Below are positions 21,001 through 31,440 of a stretch of 64,000 nt of DNA, one piece after another (within the stretch, counting starts at the first letter, position 1; each line of letters opens with the position of its first letter). The DNA comes from Paragonimus skrjabini miyazakii. Its lineage: Eukaryota; Platyhelminthes; Trematoda; Plagiorchiida; Troglotrematidae. Where the stretch lies: positions 12,870-76,869 of the forward strand of contig JTDE01000992.1 of NCBI GenBank assembly GCA_014338405.1, written 5' to 3'. The notes under the pieces are model-generated. The model was not told the DNA's origin. It ran no database searches and was given only the letters and a program-made list of their open reading frames with translations. Position numbers and translations under genes: made by a program.

Positions 21001-24000
21001 TCACAATTCTTCACCACATCTAGTTGTTTCGTTTATCCTATCTACTGACCATCTGTGAAACGTCTCTTATCCGGAATGTTCAAAAATGTGCATAACAGAA
21101 GTTTCGTTTACGTTTGAACGACTGCTGAGCAAACAATGACAGTTTATGGTCGTCACCAGTGTTTTTGAGATTCCACCTCAAATATTTCCATTTTTAAGTT
21201 AAGCGTCTGGTCTAATGAGAAAACGCAAAATAATTTCCCCAGAACAATTCTGAAAAAATGACATGTAGTGGATCTTACCATGCCTTGTGAAAAATATTTT
21301 TCCTACCATGTGCCAGATAACACATTGAGGTCTATACAGCTGTTGTGTGCCACAAACACGAGTGGCACAAGGATTATTGGTTCAGTGAACAGAAATAAGC
21401 GATATACCAACTAGGAACAAGCATCCTCCTCAGGGAAGTAGGTGTTAATGAAAACTGTTGAAACCACCAATTTTTCTATGACTGCTTTCGAAAGTTTCTC
21501 CTATTAACTCTGACTATTATGATACTTGAACACGTACATTCGTTGAACTACTCACCACTAGCATATATTGAACATTTTTTGTTCACACTACTCTTCTCCC
21601 TTCGAAGTATGTTTCACTCCTAACAAACTCCACCTGGATGCACTCCATTCACTCTGTGATTGGCGTACCGCCACTGATTGAACTGACACACATAGCATGG
21701 ACGTTTTGGTGCTCTAAAAGTCATACCAGTTGTATAACTGGCTCGAATAATGTAATTACTTTCGAAACAGATACACTTTATATCAGCATTCTACAATCTC
21801 GTCGAATTATCTTCACTGTCCGGTTGTGTTGACCATTAGCACCACCGGTTTTGTACTTGATTTTTTAGTCTAGACTAGAGAGCTGTTTTCTGTGCAATTG
21901 TGATTTCCTAATTAACAAGTCTTTCTGGCCCAGGTAATTTACCTACATTCATTCAGCGTTCTGCTTCGAAGTCAACTTCCTGAGCAACTGGCAGTTATGG
22001 AATTCGTCTACAAATGAGCTGAAATGACCAAAATGTAGTGGGTTAAAAGAATCAGTGACAGTGTCTCTTTCTAGTATTCTCCTTTAACTGTCAATCACTT
22101 TTTGGTTATGTATTCGTTTCTTTCACTGAGGCCATTATTTTGGATTTTCTCGCCAGTATGATCTACTTACATTCTATTTGGAAATCCTGGTTTAACAAAA
22201 AAAACCTCTAATCTTTCAGAACCAAAAGTATCAGTAAACTTTGTTTTTCTTTATTTGTGTTCAGCCAGTATTGAACCCTACTGGCACATTCTTTAGTTCT
22301 CTTTTTTTTTACTGCAATCTAGCTCTAACAGCTCGTCATTCGAACATGTTGCGGAAGTAAAACTTTGTTCAGGTACTGGCAACTTCCCAGACAATTTTCC
22401 TTACCTCGTCACTTGTTGAATTGTGACAAACTTGATCAGTGAAACTGATAATTCTTTCGCATTAGTTCATATAAGATGCTTGCGATGTCATCTAAGTTTT
22501 TAGTAGAACGGTGCTTAGGAAACTGCTTTAACTCCCTGCAGATTCCCCAATCGTCACCAACGTCTTCGGTTGAATCGATTGAAAGTAGTATCCAATAATG
22601 TTGTCTGTACGCCCGGTGCAACATTATGTATAGTAACCAAACAGCTGCACGGTGTGTAGAAGGCGTGTTTAGCAGTAGTAAGTCAAAAACATTAACAAAT
22701 CCGAACAGCGTTTCGCTGAGACACACACTATCCATAATTAGTTATCACGGTTGAGCCAGTGTGCTATGGACACAATGAATCTGACCTCAAGAACACAGTT
22801 GAATCTGCCAACTTCAGCTGTCAGTGGTACAAAACTAGTACTGTAAGCTACCACTGTTCGAGTCTTTTTTTACAAATGTTCCCGTTGAGGAACTGATTAG
22901 TGTTATTTTGAATTGGACAATCACACACAGTTTGCAGTGTAAAATGCCTCCACAGGAGATAAGTGGGTTGTAATAAACTTAAACACTTGTCTGTTAATTC
23001 CACCGTGAGTTGTGAAATCACCTGTAACTGCGAAAATAGGGTTGCAGCAAACCGAAGAAGAAAACCTATCAAACAACACATCTCCTAAACAATAATTGCT
23101 TACGTGAAGAGAACCACTTGCATGCCATCACCGAACAGATGCCACCAAGAATGTGCTTTATGACGCTGTCGTCAAACCTCTAAAAAATACCTCAACGCAT
23201 ACATTATCCTACTAGTAAGAGATTTGAATGATCTGCTCCATCGTCTTTATGCATAAGAGATGTAATTAGTATGTTATGTTTATGTTTCGAACCGAACGTA
23301 CTGATACTAGTATGGGACCTTTACATAAGTATGCGTATCATTGTCCATACAATTAGTGTGCTGTAATTCAGCACAGAAGGAAATACTATATCACCGTACA
23401 ACTGTGCTATGTGTATATCAACCATGGATGCAAGTCGACCATTCAGTGGTCAGTTAATGACGGTGTATTTGCGCCAAAGTCTGTAATGCATTTTGACTCA
23501 ATCATCTTGATATGTGTGTCTTTTTATACTTTACCATGTGTACAAAGGTAATACGTTCGTAAATGCAAGACACTGAATTGGTGTTCAAGTAAAGATGATG
23601 TAAGAAACGCTTGCCCACCGGAATTACCGAACAAATTTCATAGATCCTATTAAATAAGAAAATGCAGCCGCATTGAAGCCTACTGTGAGAGGAACCGTTT
23701 CTATCCTATTACTGAACATTGTAAACAAACGTTTTCTGCATTTCACTTGGCTCTTCATATGCTGACCACTGTTGAACTCTTAAATGCATAGAGACTCAAG
23801 ACTTTTAAAATGACCATACATCTCATTTGATCGAACTATGGAAACAGTCGGAACGGGCTCTTTTATCAGGGAATAGTTAAATGTCATTTTCTCCCAAACG
23901 TGGTCCTATTAACCGTCATGTTTACGTAAGCTACACCATGTTTGGAAAAGACTGCCCACTTATCACTAACGGACAGCACCGAGTTAACAGCAACCCGAAC

Positions 24001-24536
24001 ATCTGTGAGAAACGATTCGAATGGCTTTAACTGAGACATACAGGTATTGCTTTTCAGACGATCCCTTAAAGGAAGCAGAATCGGCTATGAAACTTAATTT
24101 AAGGAGGTGCAAGAAGCCGCCGTGTGGCGACAACCTCTCCTTCACTATTTTCTAAAATGAAGGTGAAAGATGGATGATAGAATTGAAACGATACTTCCCA
24201 CGAATAAATCTGGAAAACGCTAAGATTGTCAAATGCAACATATGTTTAAGTAGTATTTCGTTCCTTTTTTTGACTTACGTTGGTAAAATGAAATACAAAC
24301 AAATGAACGTGTAAGGAGCTTTTGAGAGAACTTTTCGAGTGAGTAACCACCAAACCGTTCAAGAAAATTATGTCATTTTATCAAACAGTGGCAACACGTA
24401 GCAACGGACGCGGATCACGATAGAAAAAATGATAAACCATGTGACGATATACAATCTAAGGTTCATAAATCGATCAACTGCAGAGCAATTACAGATCAGT
24501 TAGAGAGCAAAACATCCAAACAATCAATATACAGAT
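18014..24536. other. Long stretch without recognised genes
   Basis: Only short open frames (up to 109 codons, 19308-19637 minus) without motifs. There is an 11-base C run at 18851-18861. I saw no hammerhead SINE copy and no readable retroelement motif. Introns of the gene ending at 17675 could lie in the left part. Confidence 0.4.
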
Positions 24537-24640
24537 GAGTAGTAGGGGATTTTGATTTTCATATAGATTGAACAACACCCACAATTGATCGCAGCTGTCG
24601 CATTCCCATAGACTTTCCAGTCGGCCCCTTTCGAAAAGAA

Positions 24641-24685
24641 GCAATAGACTCGCGTTTCGCTCTCATTAGAGCTCCTCAGTAGTAC
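24641..24685 (-). ncRNA. Hammerhead ribozyme of tandem unit 1 (core kept, stem I weakened)
   Basis: Sense strand: GTACTA, core CTGAGGA (allowed at the variable position), perfect stem II GCTCT-AATG-AGAGC, GAAA, stem III CGCGAG, GTC, TATTGC. Stem I has one mismatch and one G-U pair. The core is formally intact. Confidence 0.75.
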
Positions 24686-25060
24686 ATATCACCGTCACTG
24701 CCGGGACTTGAACCACGGACATTCAGTTCATGAGGCAACCGTGTTTACCACTGCGCCATTGACCTCAAATTAGGCACGACCGAATTATCATATTTGAACG
24801 CTCATCCACTTACACTTGATCAGGTTGCCCGATCGCCTCGAGAGGAGACACAGTTACTGTCTGTTAACTCCAATCGATGACCCCTCGACTAGGACTTCTG
24901 TCCAAGTTGAAATCACAGAAATCATTGACTTGTTGAGCGGTATTTGATTACTGGTGAGTAGTAGGGGATTTTGATTTTCATGTAGACTGAACATCACCCA
25001 CAATTGATCGCAGCTGTCGCATTCCCATGGACTTTCCAGTCGGCCCCTTTCGAAAAAAAA

Positions 25061-25105
25061 GCACTAGACTCGAGTTTCGATCTCATTAGAGCTCGTCAGT
25101 AGTGC
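25061..25105 (-). ncRNA. Hammerhead ribozyme of tandem unit 2, intact core
   Basis: Sense strand: stem I GCACTA/TAGTGC with six pairs, core CTGACGA, stem II GCTCT-AATG-AGATC with one C-U mismatch, GAAA, palindromic ACTCGAGT, GTC triplet. All invariant residues are present; 420 bp from the ribozyme of the neighbouring unit. Confidence 0.8.
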
Positions 25106-25199
25106 ATATCATCGCCACTGTCGGGACTTGAACCACGGCCACGCCGTTCATGAGGCAACCATGTTTACCACTGCGCCATTGACCTCACATACGCACGAC

Positions 25200-25299
25200 N
25201 NNNNNNNNNNNNNNNNNNNNNNNNNNNNNNNNNNNNNNNNNNNNNNNNNNNNNNNNNNNNNNNNNNNNNNNNNNNNNNNNNNNNNNNNNNNNNNNNNNN
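25200..25299. other. Assembly gap (100 N)
   Basis: Exactly 100 N, the usual size for a gap of unknown length. It falls at a tandem repeat / Penelope junction, so the array length and the junction are both unknown. Confidence 0.99.
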
Positions 25300-25642
25300 C
25301 AGGTTTTAACATGCGATATTGTCGTTCATTGATGAAACCATGCAATAAAAGTATCTGTAACTCACGGGCTATCTGTTTTTCCACTAACAGGACATTGTCC
25401 GGTTTATTTACAGGTGTGAATTTGCTGGAATCCTCGAGAATTTCTTCTACCTTTTTCATGTACTCCTGACGATTCATTATCACAGCACCGGTCCCTTTAT
25501 CTGGCTTCAGAATTATAATATTTTCATCCTTCCTCAGTTGTTGTAGTGCTTCCAGGTGTTCACCAGTGAGACAGCACTTCTGTTGTATTGGAGACCGTTG
25601 GAAGTTGTATGAGAGATCAACCAGTGAACACTTATAGAACAA
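25300..25642 (-). pseudogene. Penelope-like element: N-terminal part of the reverse transcriptase
   Basis: An open minus-strand frame contains EHLEALQQLRKDENIIILKPDKGTGAVIMNRQEYMKK, followed by EEILEDSSKF and an aliphatic helix region with FINERQY. The LKPDKG..VIM...Y block is the hallmark N-terminal motif of Penelope-type reverse transcriptases. The frame runs open into the gap, so the catalytic palm lies in or beyond the gap. There are no stops in about 110 codons, so this copy is relatively young. Its upstream part overlaps the left arm of a 59-bp perfect inverted repeat. Confidence 0.75.
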
Positions 25643-26308
25643 AGGACTTTTTAACCTTGTGGTTTAAGCAATGAGACCGTGAGTGCCAATCACGTTCCAG
25701 CCTGTTTTGTACTTCTGACCGTTTTCATTTAAGTCTTGTTTGGTTTTGTTTTCATGCTAGTCACACGTTTACGACTGACGAGAGTGTGCGAAATGAATTC
25801 ATATCGTAATTTGTGTCTTCTGACTATTCTATTCAAATGGTTAAAAGGGACTCAATGTTTCAAAGAATAATAAAGCAGAACACTTTGCTGACCTAAATGT
25901 ATTTAAGTAACGTCAACTTTGATTAGTAAGCTTTGGAAATAACGCAGTATGTTAAAGTGACCAACCGCTTAATTCTGAATAATCTATCAACTGTTGTTTG
26001 AGAATTCTGTATGTCAGCCAACGTTTCTCACGAAATTTGTCTGTCTTCTATGTTGGTTTCAAAGTAGAATAGAGTTCTCGACATTTTATAAGAATTATGA
26101 AACACTGTGGTTTCCTATAAGGTAGATAACTAGACTCAACTGGAGTGATAAGCTCAATTTTGACTTAAATGTATGAGGTAGGCAATTACAGTGTACAGTC
26201 GATAAAGTAGATAAGGTTTTTATCCAGATGGGAAGTGATCTAAGCTACAGTCTCATTGCTTAAACCACAAGGTTAAAAAGTCCTTTGTTCTATAAGTGTT
26301 CACTGGTT
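25619..26308. repeat. 59-bp perfect inverted repeat flanking 572 bp
   Basis: 25619-25677 and 26250-26308 are exact reverse complements over 59 bp (ends AACCAGTGAACAC and GTGTTCACTGGTT). The left arm covers the 5' end of the Penelope frame. Outside the arms the sequences diverge and I see no target-site duplication, so terminal inverted repeats of a DNA transposon are less likely than an inverted partial copy of the Penelope 5' region, a known habit of that class. Confidence 0.8.
25763..25816 (+). ncRNA. Second hammerhead motif, Penelope-associated (two-part stem I, weak stem II)
   Basis: Stem I is formed by TTACGA (25769-25774) and TCGTAA (25804-25809), extended across a 2x3 internal loop by ACAC/GTGT (25763-25766 with 25813-25816). 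Core CTGACGA is at 25775-25781 and GAAA at 25790-25793. Stem III is ATG-AATT-CAT (25793-25802), and the cleavage triplet ATA ends at 25803. All core bases are present. Stem II is only GAGTGTGC, closing with one G-C pair, so it is decayed or unusually short. It differs in sequence from the SINE ribozyme. Penelope-like elements are known to carry hammerheads in their terminal repeats. The motif is co-oriented with the right inverted-repeat arm. Confidence 0.6.
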
Positions 26309-28364
26309 AAATCAACATTAGAGTTTTAGACAGACTGAAAATTTTAGAATATTCTGGTATCACGATTTCTTTAAGAGTAAGCTGTTCAGTTTAAACCAAC
26401 GAATTCTTTTCTAATAGCTCAGAACTTATTGTTGGTGTGCACCGTTCAACGCCATTTCTACAAACCTTCTTTTTAATTGTGTTTTCATCATTTCTGTCTA
26501 CCTTTTCTGCTGTTAAGATTGCGTAATAGGTGCTTCGTGCATATACGCCATCCTCTTATGTTTCCATCTGTACGCATTAGCGCCTCTGTATGTAAACTAA
26601 ATTGAACCCCTTTAAACGTTCGAAGAAAGCAAATAACGAGTGCACAGAGCGGTTGTGCACACCCAGTTTGTAGCTATTTAATGTTAAGACAAGCATAAAC
26701 GATCCGGAAGGACAACAGGCAGTGTGTTTTAAACGGAAAGTAGTGCTATTTGACATACATAAGAGAATCAGCAGTCTTTGTAAAATGAAGTGGAATTTGG
26801 CGCTAAAGGTTTCAGCGACTGCACACCATGGAATCCCAAGTAGTTGATCGTCATTTTTATGTAGGAAGCTTCGGACACTACCGCAGTTGAAGAACTCTCA
26901 TAAGCATGACCTGGGTGTACAGACCGATATACGTTGTGAACGATCGCACAGGGGTGGGCAATGCTATGGTCTGGAGAGTTTGTGTTTCAAAGCATGAAGT
27001 TCTACTTGGCATTCTCTTCAGAGAATGCAGCGTATACTTTTTATTGTACACGTGCCGTTGATGAACCAACTTTGTAGCATGGGGATTCAACAGGAAAGTT
27101 TTAACGTGCATATAGTCCAGAAGACTAAGTCTTGTTTATTAAGCAACCGAACTGGTGCAATTTCCTGGTCCTTTTTGAGTCTAGACGATTACCCAACCGT
27201 GAATATATTCGGACTATTATCGAAGCGTATATATTGCGACGGTCAAACTTTTCAGTCAGGTGGAACTATGTTACAAATGTGGAATCTTTTGATTGAACCG
27301 GAGCTTGAGAGACCGATTGACAACATGAATAAGTCGCATCGAAGTTCTACTTTGAAATGAATTTCACACATCTCTTTAAATTCGAGCCGTGACAATAAAA
27401 TGTAATTGATTCTCCAAGTTATTAGAAAAGCCATTTTTTGCCGTTCTAACTAACAAACACTAACTCACTTTGTGATACTGTATTATTCAATGTCAGTTTT
27501 TCATGCCTGCAGAAACCTGACTGCCTTTTCTGTCAAATAGGTAGATTCGTCGTGGTCGAACAGATCCTATTATAAGATTGTGAAGCTACTTAACTGCATG
27601 TATTTCATACTTGACATTTCTGTTATTTGTTTTCATTATGAATTTGTTGGGAACGGTGCAGTGATGGATGTGATTGCTTTTCAGGGAATCAAATTTAAAT
27701 AGTCCTATGGGATCTAGCTATTTGAACATAACGGATAAACTGACCTGTTGTTACAGTGTACAACAGCAACCTAGGAATCGGAATTGTGAAATGAACAATC
27801 AGAGTTGTCTGTCTCTCATAAACTTATCCTGTTTCTGATGCTACAGACAGAGGGCGATCCGCATGAATAATATATGTCTTAGTATAATGATTTAGATGTT
27901 TTGCTGTCATTACAAGGTGGGAATAGGTAGGTCACGATACAATTTACATTATGCATATACCATCTGGTTTCAAATGAAGATTTCCGTCGACAAAGCTAGA
28001 TGCACGAAATCATTTGTTCAACTGCGGTGGTTGTGTCCAGCTCAAGTAGCTCATGTAGCTTAGTGGGGTCGGCTTCTCTATTTCCGATGGTTACACAGAA
28101 CATGAAACTCAAATGTGGTGTTTCTTTTCGAAAGAACTTGCTGACAGGTATGTATAAATACCGAAAGTGCGTTCACCTCCAATGCACCTCAGTCAGAATC
28201 CTCCACTACTAGGAGAGACCAAACTTATCGCACAATGATTTTTGTGATTTCAAATTGAACGAAAATCTCAACTAGGATAACTGTGTGATGAGTGGGATTA
28301 TCAAGACGTTCATTTTGTCTTCTATCCAAGTGACCGTTCACTCTGAGTACTACGTATAGGCAAA
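26309..28364. other. No recognised gene
   Basis: A plus frame of 111 codons (27025-27360) and its antisense counterpart carry no known motif. Nothing else was identified. Confidence 0.35.
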
Positions 28365-28535
28365 TGTGGTCGAGTGTTCGAATATAGTTAATCGACCGCA
28401 ACTATTGTGAGACTTAGTGACTTAGTGATTAAAACAGATGTCTCATGAAAGCGTGGGGGTGAGTTCACATCCCGGTCCTGATAAGGGTGCAAATTGCTGA
28501 TATGCCCTAACCGGTGGGAAACTTCAGTATAGTTC
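28365..28535 (+). repeat. Degenerate hammerhead SINE, copy 9
   Basis: Matches the family over the GGTCGAGTGTTCGAATATAG block, the tRNA-like part with CTCATGAAAGCGTGG and a B box relic (GAGTTCACATCCC), then a ruined ribozyme (CTGATATG ... GGGAAAC). Old copy; boundaries approximate. Confidence 0.5.
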
Positions 28536-28989
28536 TCCTTTTTGCAATGAGCTGACAAAAATATCCATATAAATATGAATGCTTCGAGTATTTGTGGGCA
28601 CCAATTAAAGTTTCCTACTACTTTTCACCCCGTACAACAAAAGTCAAGCATAGCATCGATATAATCAAGGTCTGGATTGGCATGATTTCTTCAATTCCAA
28701 CATCAGCACTTCCTTGGAAATTTCATTTGTTTTGCAAACTCTGCACTAGACGGAATACTATCTCAAGTCTACAAGGCACGTTTGTGCTAAAAAAAGGGCT
28801 CATCGATACCAAGAAAGTAAATTTTTAATGAGAATAAAAGACAGCCGAAAAAAATATCTGTTTCGTAGATTCTATGGTTTTCAGAACTTTCTCAGAACCG
28901 TAAACACATACCTAAATCCCCGAACCTTCACTACTGATTCAAACCATGCTCAGTTGGTCCAATGAAGACAGTAGCTTGAACTCAACTGA

Positions 28990-29342
28990 GAATTCCTGAT
29001 TACGGGGTTATCGATTTAATAGAACAGAGTGATTCTGTTCATTCTTCTTTCGAAATGGTCGGGCAAGCTGAACACTATTCATACAAGCTTGTGGTTGAGC
29101 GTTTGGATTAGATTATTCGATCATGCCTGTTGTGAGGTTGCTGGCGTTGTGGTTAACACGCTATTCCAACAAGCACGGGGGTCAGAGTGCAAACTCCGAT
29201 CCGGACAAGGATATGCACTAGTGATGAGCTCCAATAAGAGCGAAACTCGACTCTAGTGCTCCCTTTCGAAGTGGGCTAGCCGAAAGGCTTATCTGAATGC
29301 GAAGACTGCGATCAAGTGTGAGTGGTGTTCAATTTTGAAACA
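28990..29342 (+). repeat. Hammerhead SINE, copy 10 (near full length)
   Basis: Plus-strand copy beginning with TGATTACGGGGTTATCGAT, through GGTTGAGCG, the tRNA-like block with AAACTCCGATCC, the ribozyme at 29215-29259, a GAAGTGGGCTAGCCG spacer and the GTGTGAGTGGTGTTCAAT end. Moderately diverged. Confidence 0.75.
29215..29259 (+). ncRNA. Hammerhead ribozyme relic (core C3 changed to G)
   Basis: Stem I GCACTA/TAGTGC still pairs over six bases and stem II GCTC/GAGC and GAAA are kept. The first core box reads GTGATGA and stem III has a mismatch. C3 is essential in known hammerheads, so it is predicted inactive. Confidence 0.75.
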
Positions 29343-31279
29343 TACCTTCTTCACCAGAAATATGGTGACAAGTTTCAAGAGGACAACTCTTCTATTGTTT
29401 AAAAATCGATTGCGTCAAGTGGTTATGTTGGTGACTGGATGGATGCATGAAAGGTTTGGTGCCGTGATAAGTCAGACCATTTGCATTTAACTTGACAACA
29501 CATTTGAGAAAATGTGGTGTCAGAAAATCTAATTTCAAATTTAATTTAGTTTAAAAATTAATATATAAATTGTTTTTTCTTCTGTCCAGTGTCCATAGAT
29601 CTCGAGTGCTTTGGCAATCCGGAAATTTCTGACTCATGTACAATTTGACCGCTCACATAGACATTCTTTAAGAGTTTGTTTGTTAAATCAAAATAGTAAT
29701 ACAACACAGTTGCTGCGTTCAGCTCTAATCATCTTCCGTTATGTGTACTGGTTAATCGTTCTGCGTAGTCAGCTAGTGAAAGCAAAACAGATGTTCATCA
29801 TCGACATCAAGATCGCTGATTATTCTCAAGTTGTTTACGATACCATGGAAAAATCACCTGAATCGAGCTGACTCACTCGTGTACAACTGGTTCGCTACTT
29901 ATGTAATCGGTCCTGTCAAATAAATGAGTAAACTGAACATGACTGTTCCACTGTTACAGAAGACCTGCCTTAGAAATGTAACGCAGTGTGCTGGGGTCCA
30001 GTCTAACATGTTATATGTCAGTTTAGCGACCAATTCAAACTCCGTTAACTTCCTTGTACCAGACTTCCTTAAACCTTATATTTTTGTAAATACAGTGGCG
30101 TCCAATCTAATGGATATAGAGGGAAGGGATCTTGTCCTTTGTATGAGTGTCAGATGTATAATGGTTTACTTTAAAGTTGTAGATAAAACATCTTACGAAT
30201 TATTTCTAAAAGACTGAGTTCCCTTGATTCACTTCACCAATAACGATAGAAGACATACGCAGCGAGATGTTAACATTTCGTTTGAACTCTTCAGCCATGA
30301 ACATCTGGCCTGGAAATGATGACAGTCCTTGTTGCATGTAAATCTAATCGTTGATTATTTCTACTGTTGCTGCTATCCACAAGTCTTATGTATTCTACTG
30401 TTCGTGACGTATATTTCTAAAAGATTAAAGTTGTCAACAAACAGGATCGATATTATATGGTGAACATTTTGAAAACGTGAAACACACGAAACTAATACTT
30501 TTTAGACGCTGGATCTAAACGTGCGTTTGTTTCGCACATTGCTGTGTATGCAAGACTAGTAGGGAAGATAGAAATAGCAGCTCTTAAGCGAACTAAGCAA
30601 ACCGATCGGTATCTACTAGAAGCAAACAAGGCAGATCGACTGGTTTTATTCTAAATAGATAACTCAGAACTATTGATCTATCAATTTTCGTACTATTCCT
30701 GGAGTTTTCTATTGTGTCTATTCATCGTGACGAATAACGGCGCTACATTAGTTGGTTTGAGACTTATGGTCATTGTATGTGTTCTTGGACAAACCAATGA
30801 GCGCGGTTGTTTGCAACGTCTACTAACCCCAGTTACACTGGCTCGCAAGCAACACCCCAGTCGTCCGATCGCCTCTGCAGGAAGCATGGTATCTGTTAGG
30901 GTCAGGGTAAGCCTGTTCCGAAGAACACGATTCTGCTGTCAGAAATCACATAACGCAAGCCGTTACTGAAATATGCAACGGTGTGGGAGTCAAATATTTC
31001 TTCGCGCGCTCACACCACCACAAATTTAATGATTTTCTACAAACACGGACCAGTTTTTCATGTAAATTCGCAAAGCGTCTGGTGGTTAAATACATAGCCT
31101 ATCTGAAGTCTGCTTTGTCCGTGTCCTCATTGGTTCTTTCGTTCGCGGTTTTGGGTGCCAATCGAAAGGGGTTTCTGTTCGCGTTATTCGTTCGCCATTG
31201 TTTGTATCAGTTATTTGCGTTCGCGTTCACTAGGATTCAGTTCTAACAGCATCTATTTGGAAGTTATCTCGCAGCGGTC
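29343..31279. other. No recognised gene
   Basis: Short frames only (up to 98 codons). No motif or repeat family member identified. Confidence 0.35.
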
Positions 31280-31440
31280 AACAAAGTTATCTCATGAGAA
31301 CATAGACATTTATGGCGAGGATTTCCACGACAAACGAGCTCTAACAAAGCCACGTTTGGAAGGCAGTATCACCTTCTAAAATCGGCTGGTTAGGAAATCT
31401 ACCTGAATGCGGAAGGTTGTGATAAGCTGGGATAGATGAA
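31280..31440 (+). repeat. Degenerate hammerhead SINE, copy 11 (3' half)
   Basis: Similar to the reference copy over ACGAGCTCTAACAAAGCC (ribozyme region, core lost), AATCGGCTGGTTAGG and TGAATGCGGAAGGTTGTGAT. The A-box side is too eroded to define. Confidence 0.5.

Larger units (their letters stand above)
24537..25199 (-). repeat. Tandem dimer of the hammerhead SINE, copies 7 and 8 (second cut by gap)
   Basis: Two minus-strand units follow each other head to tail. The GAGTAGTAGGGGATTTTG block starts at 24537 and again at 24956, and the two ribozymes are exactly 420 bp apart (24641 and 25061). The sense unit is therefore a complete repeat of about 419-420 bp: linker, head, tRNA-like part, hammerhead, spacer, GGGTGATG block, AAAATCAAAATCCCC linker. 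The second unit ends in the N gap inside its tRNA-like part, so the array may be longer. This satellite-like arrangement is what a hammerhead needs to cut a multimeric transcript into monomers. Confidence 0.85.
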
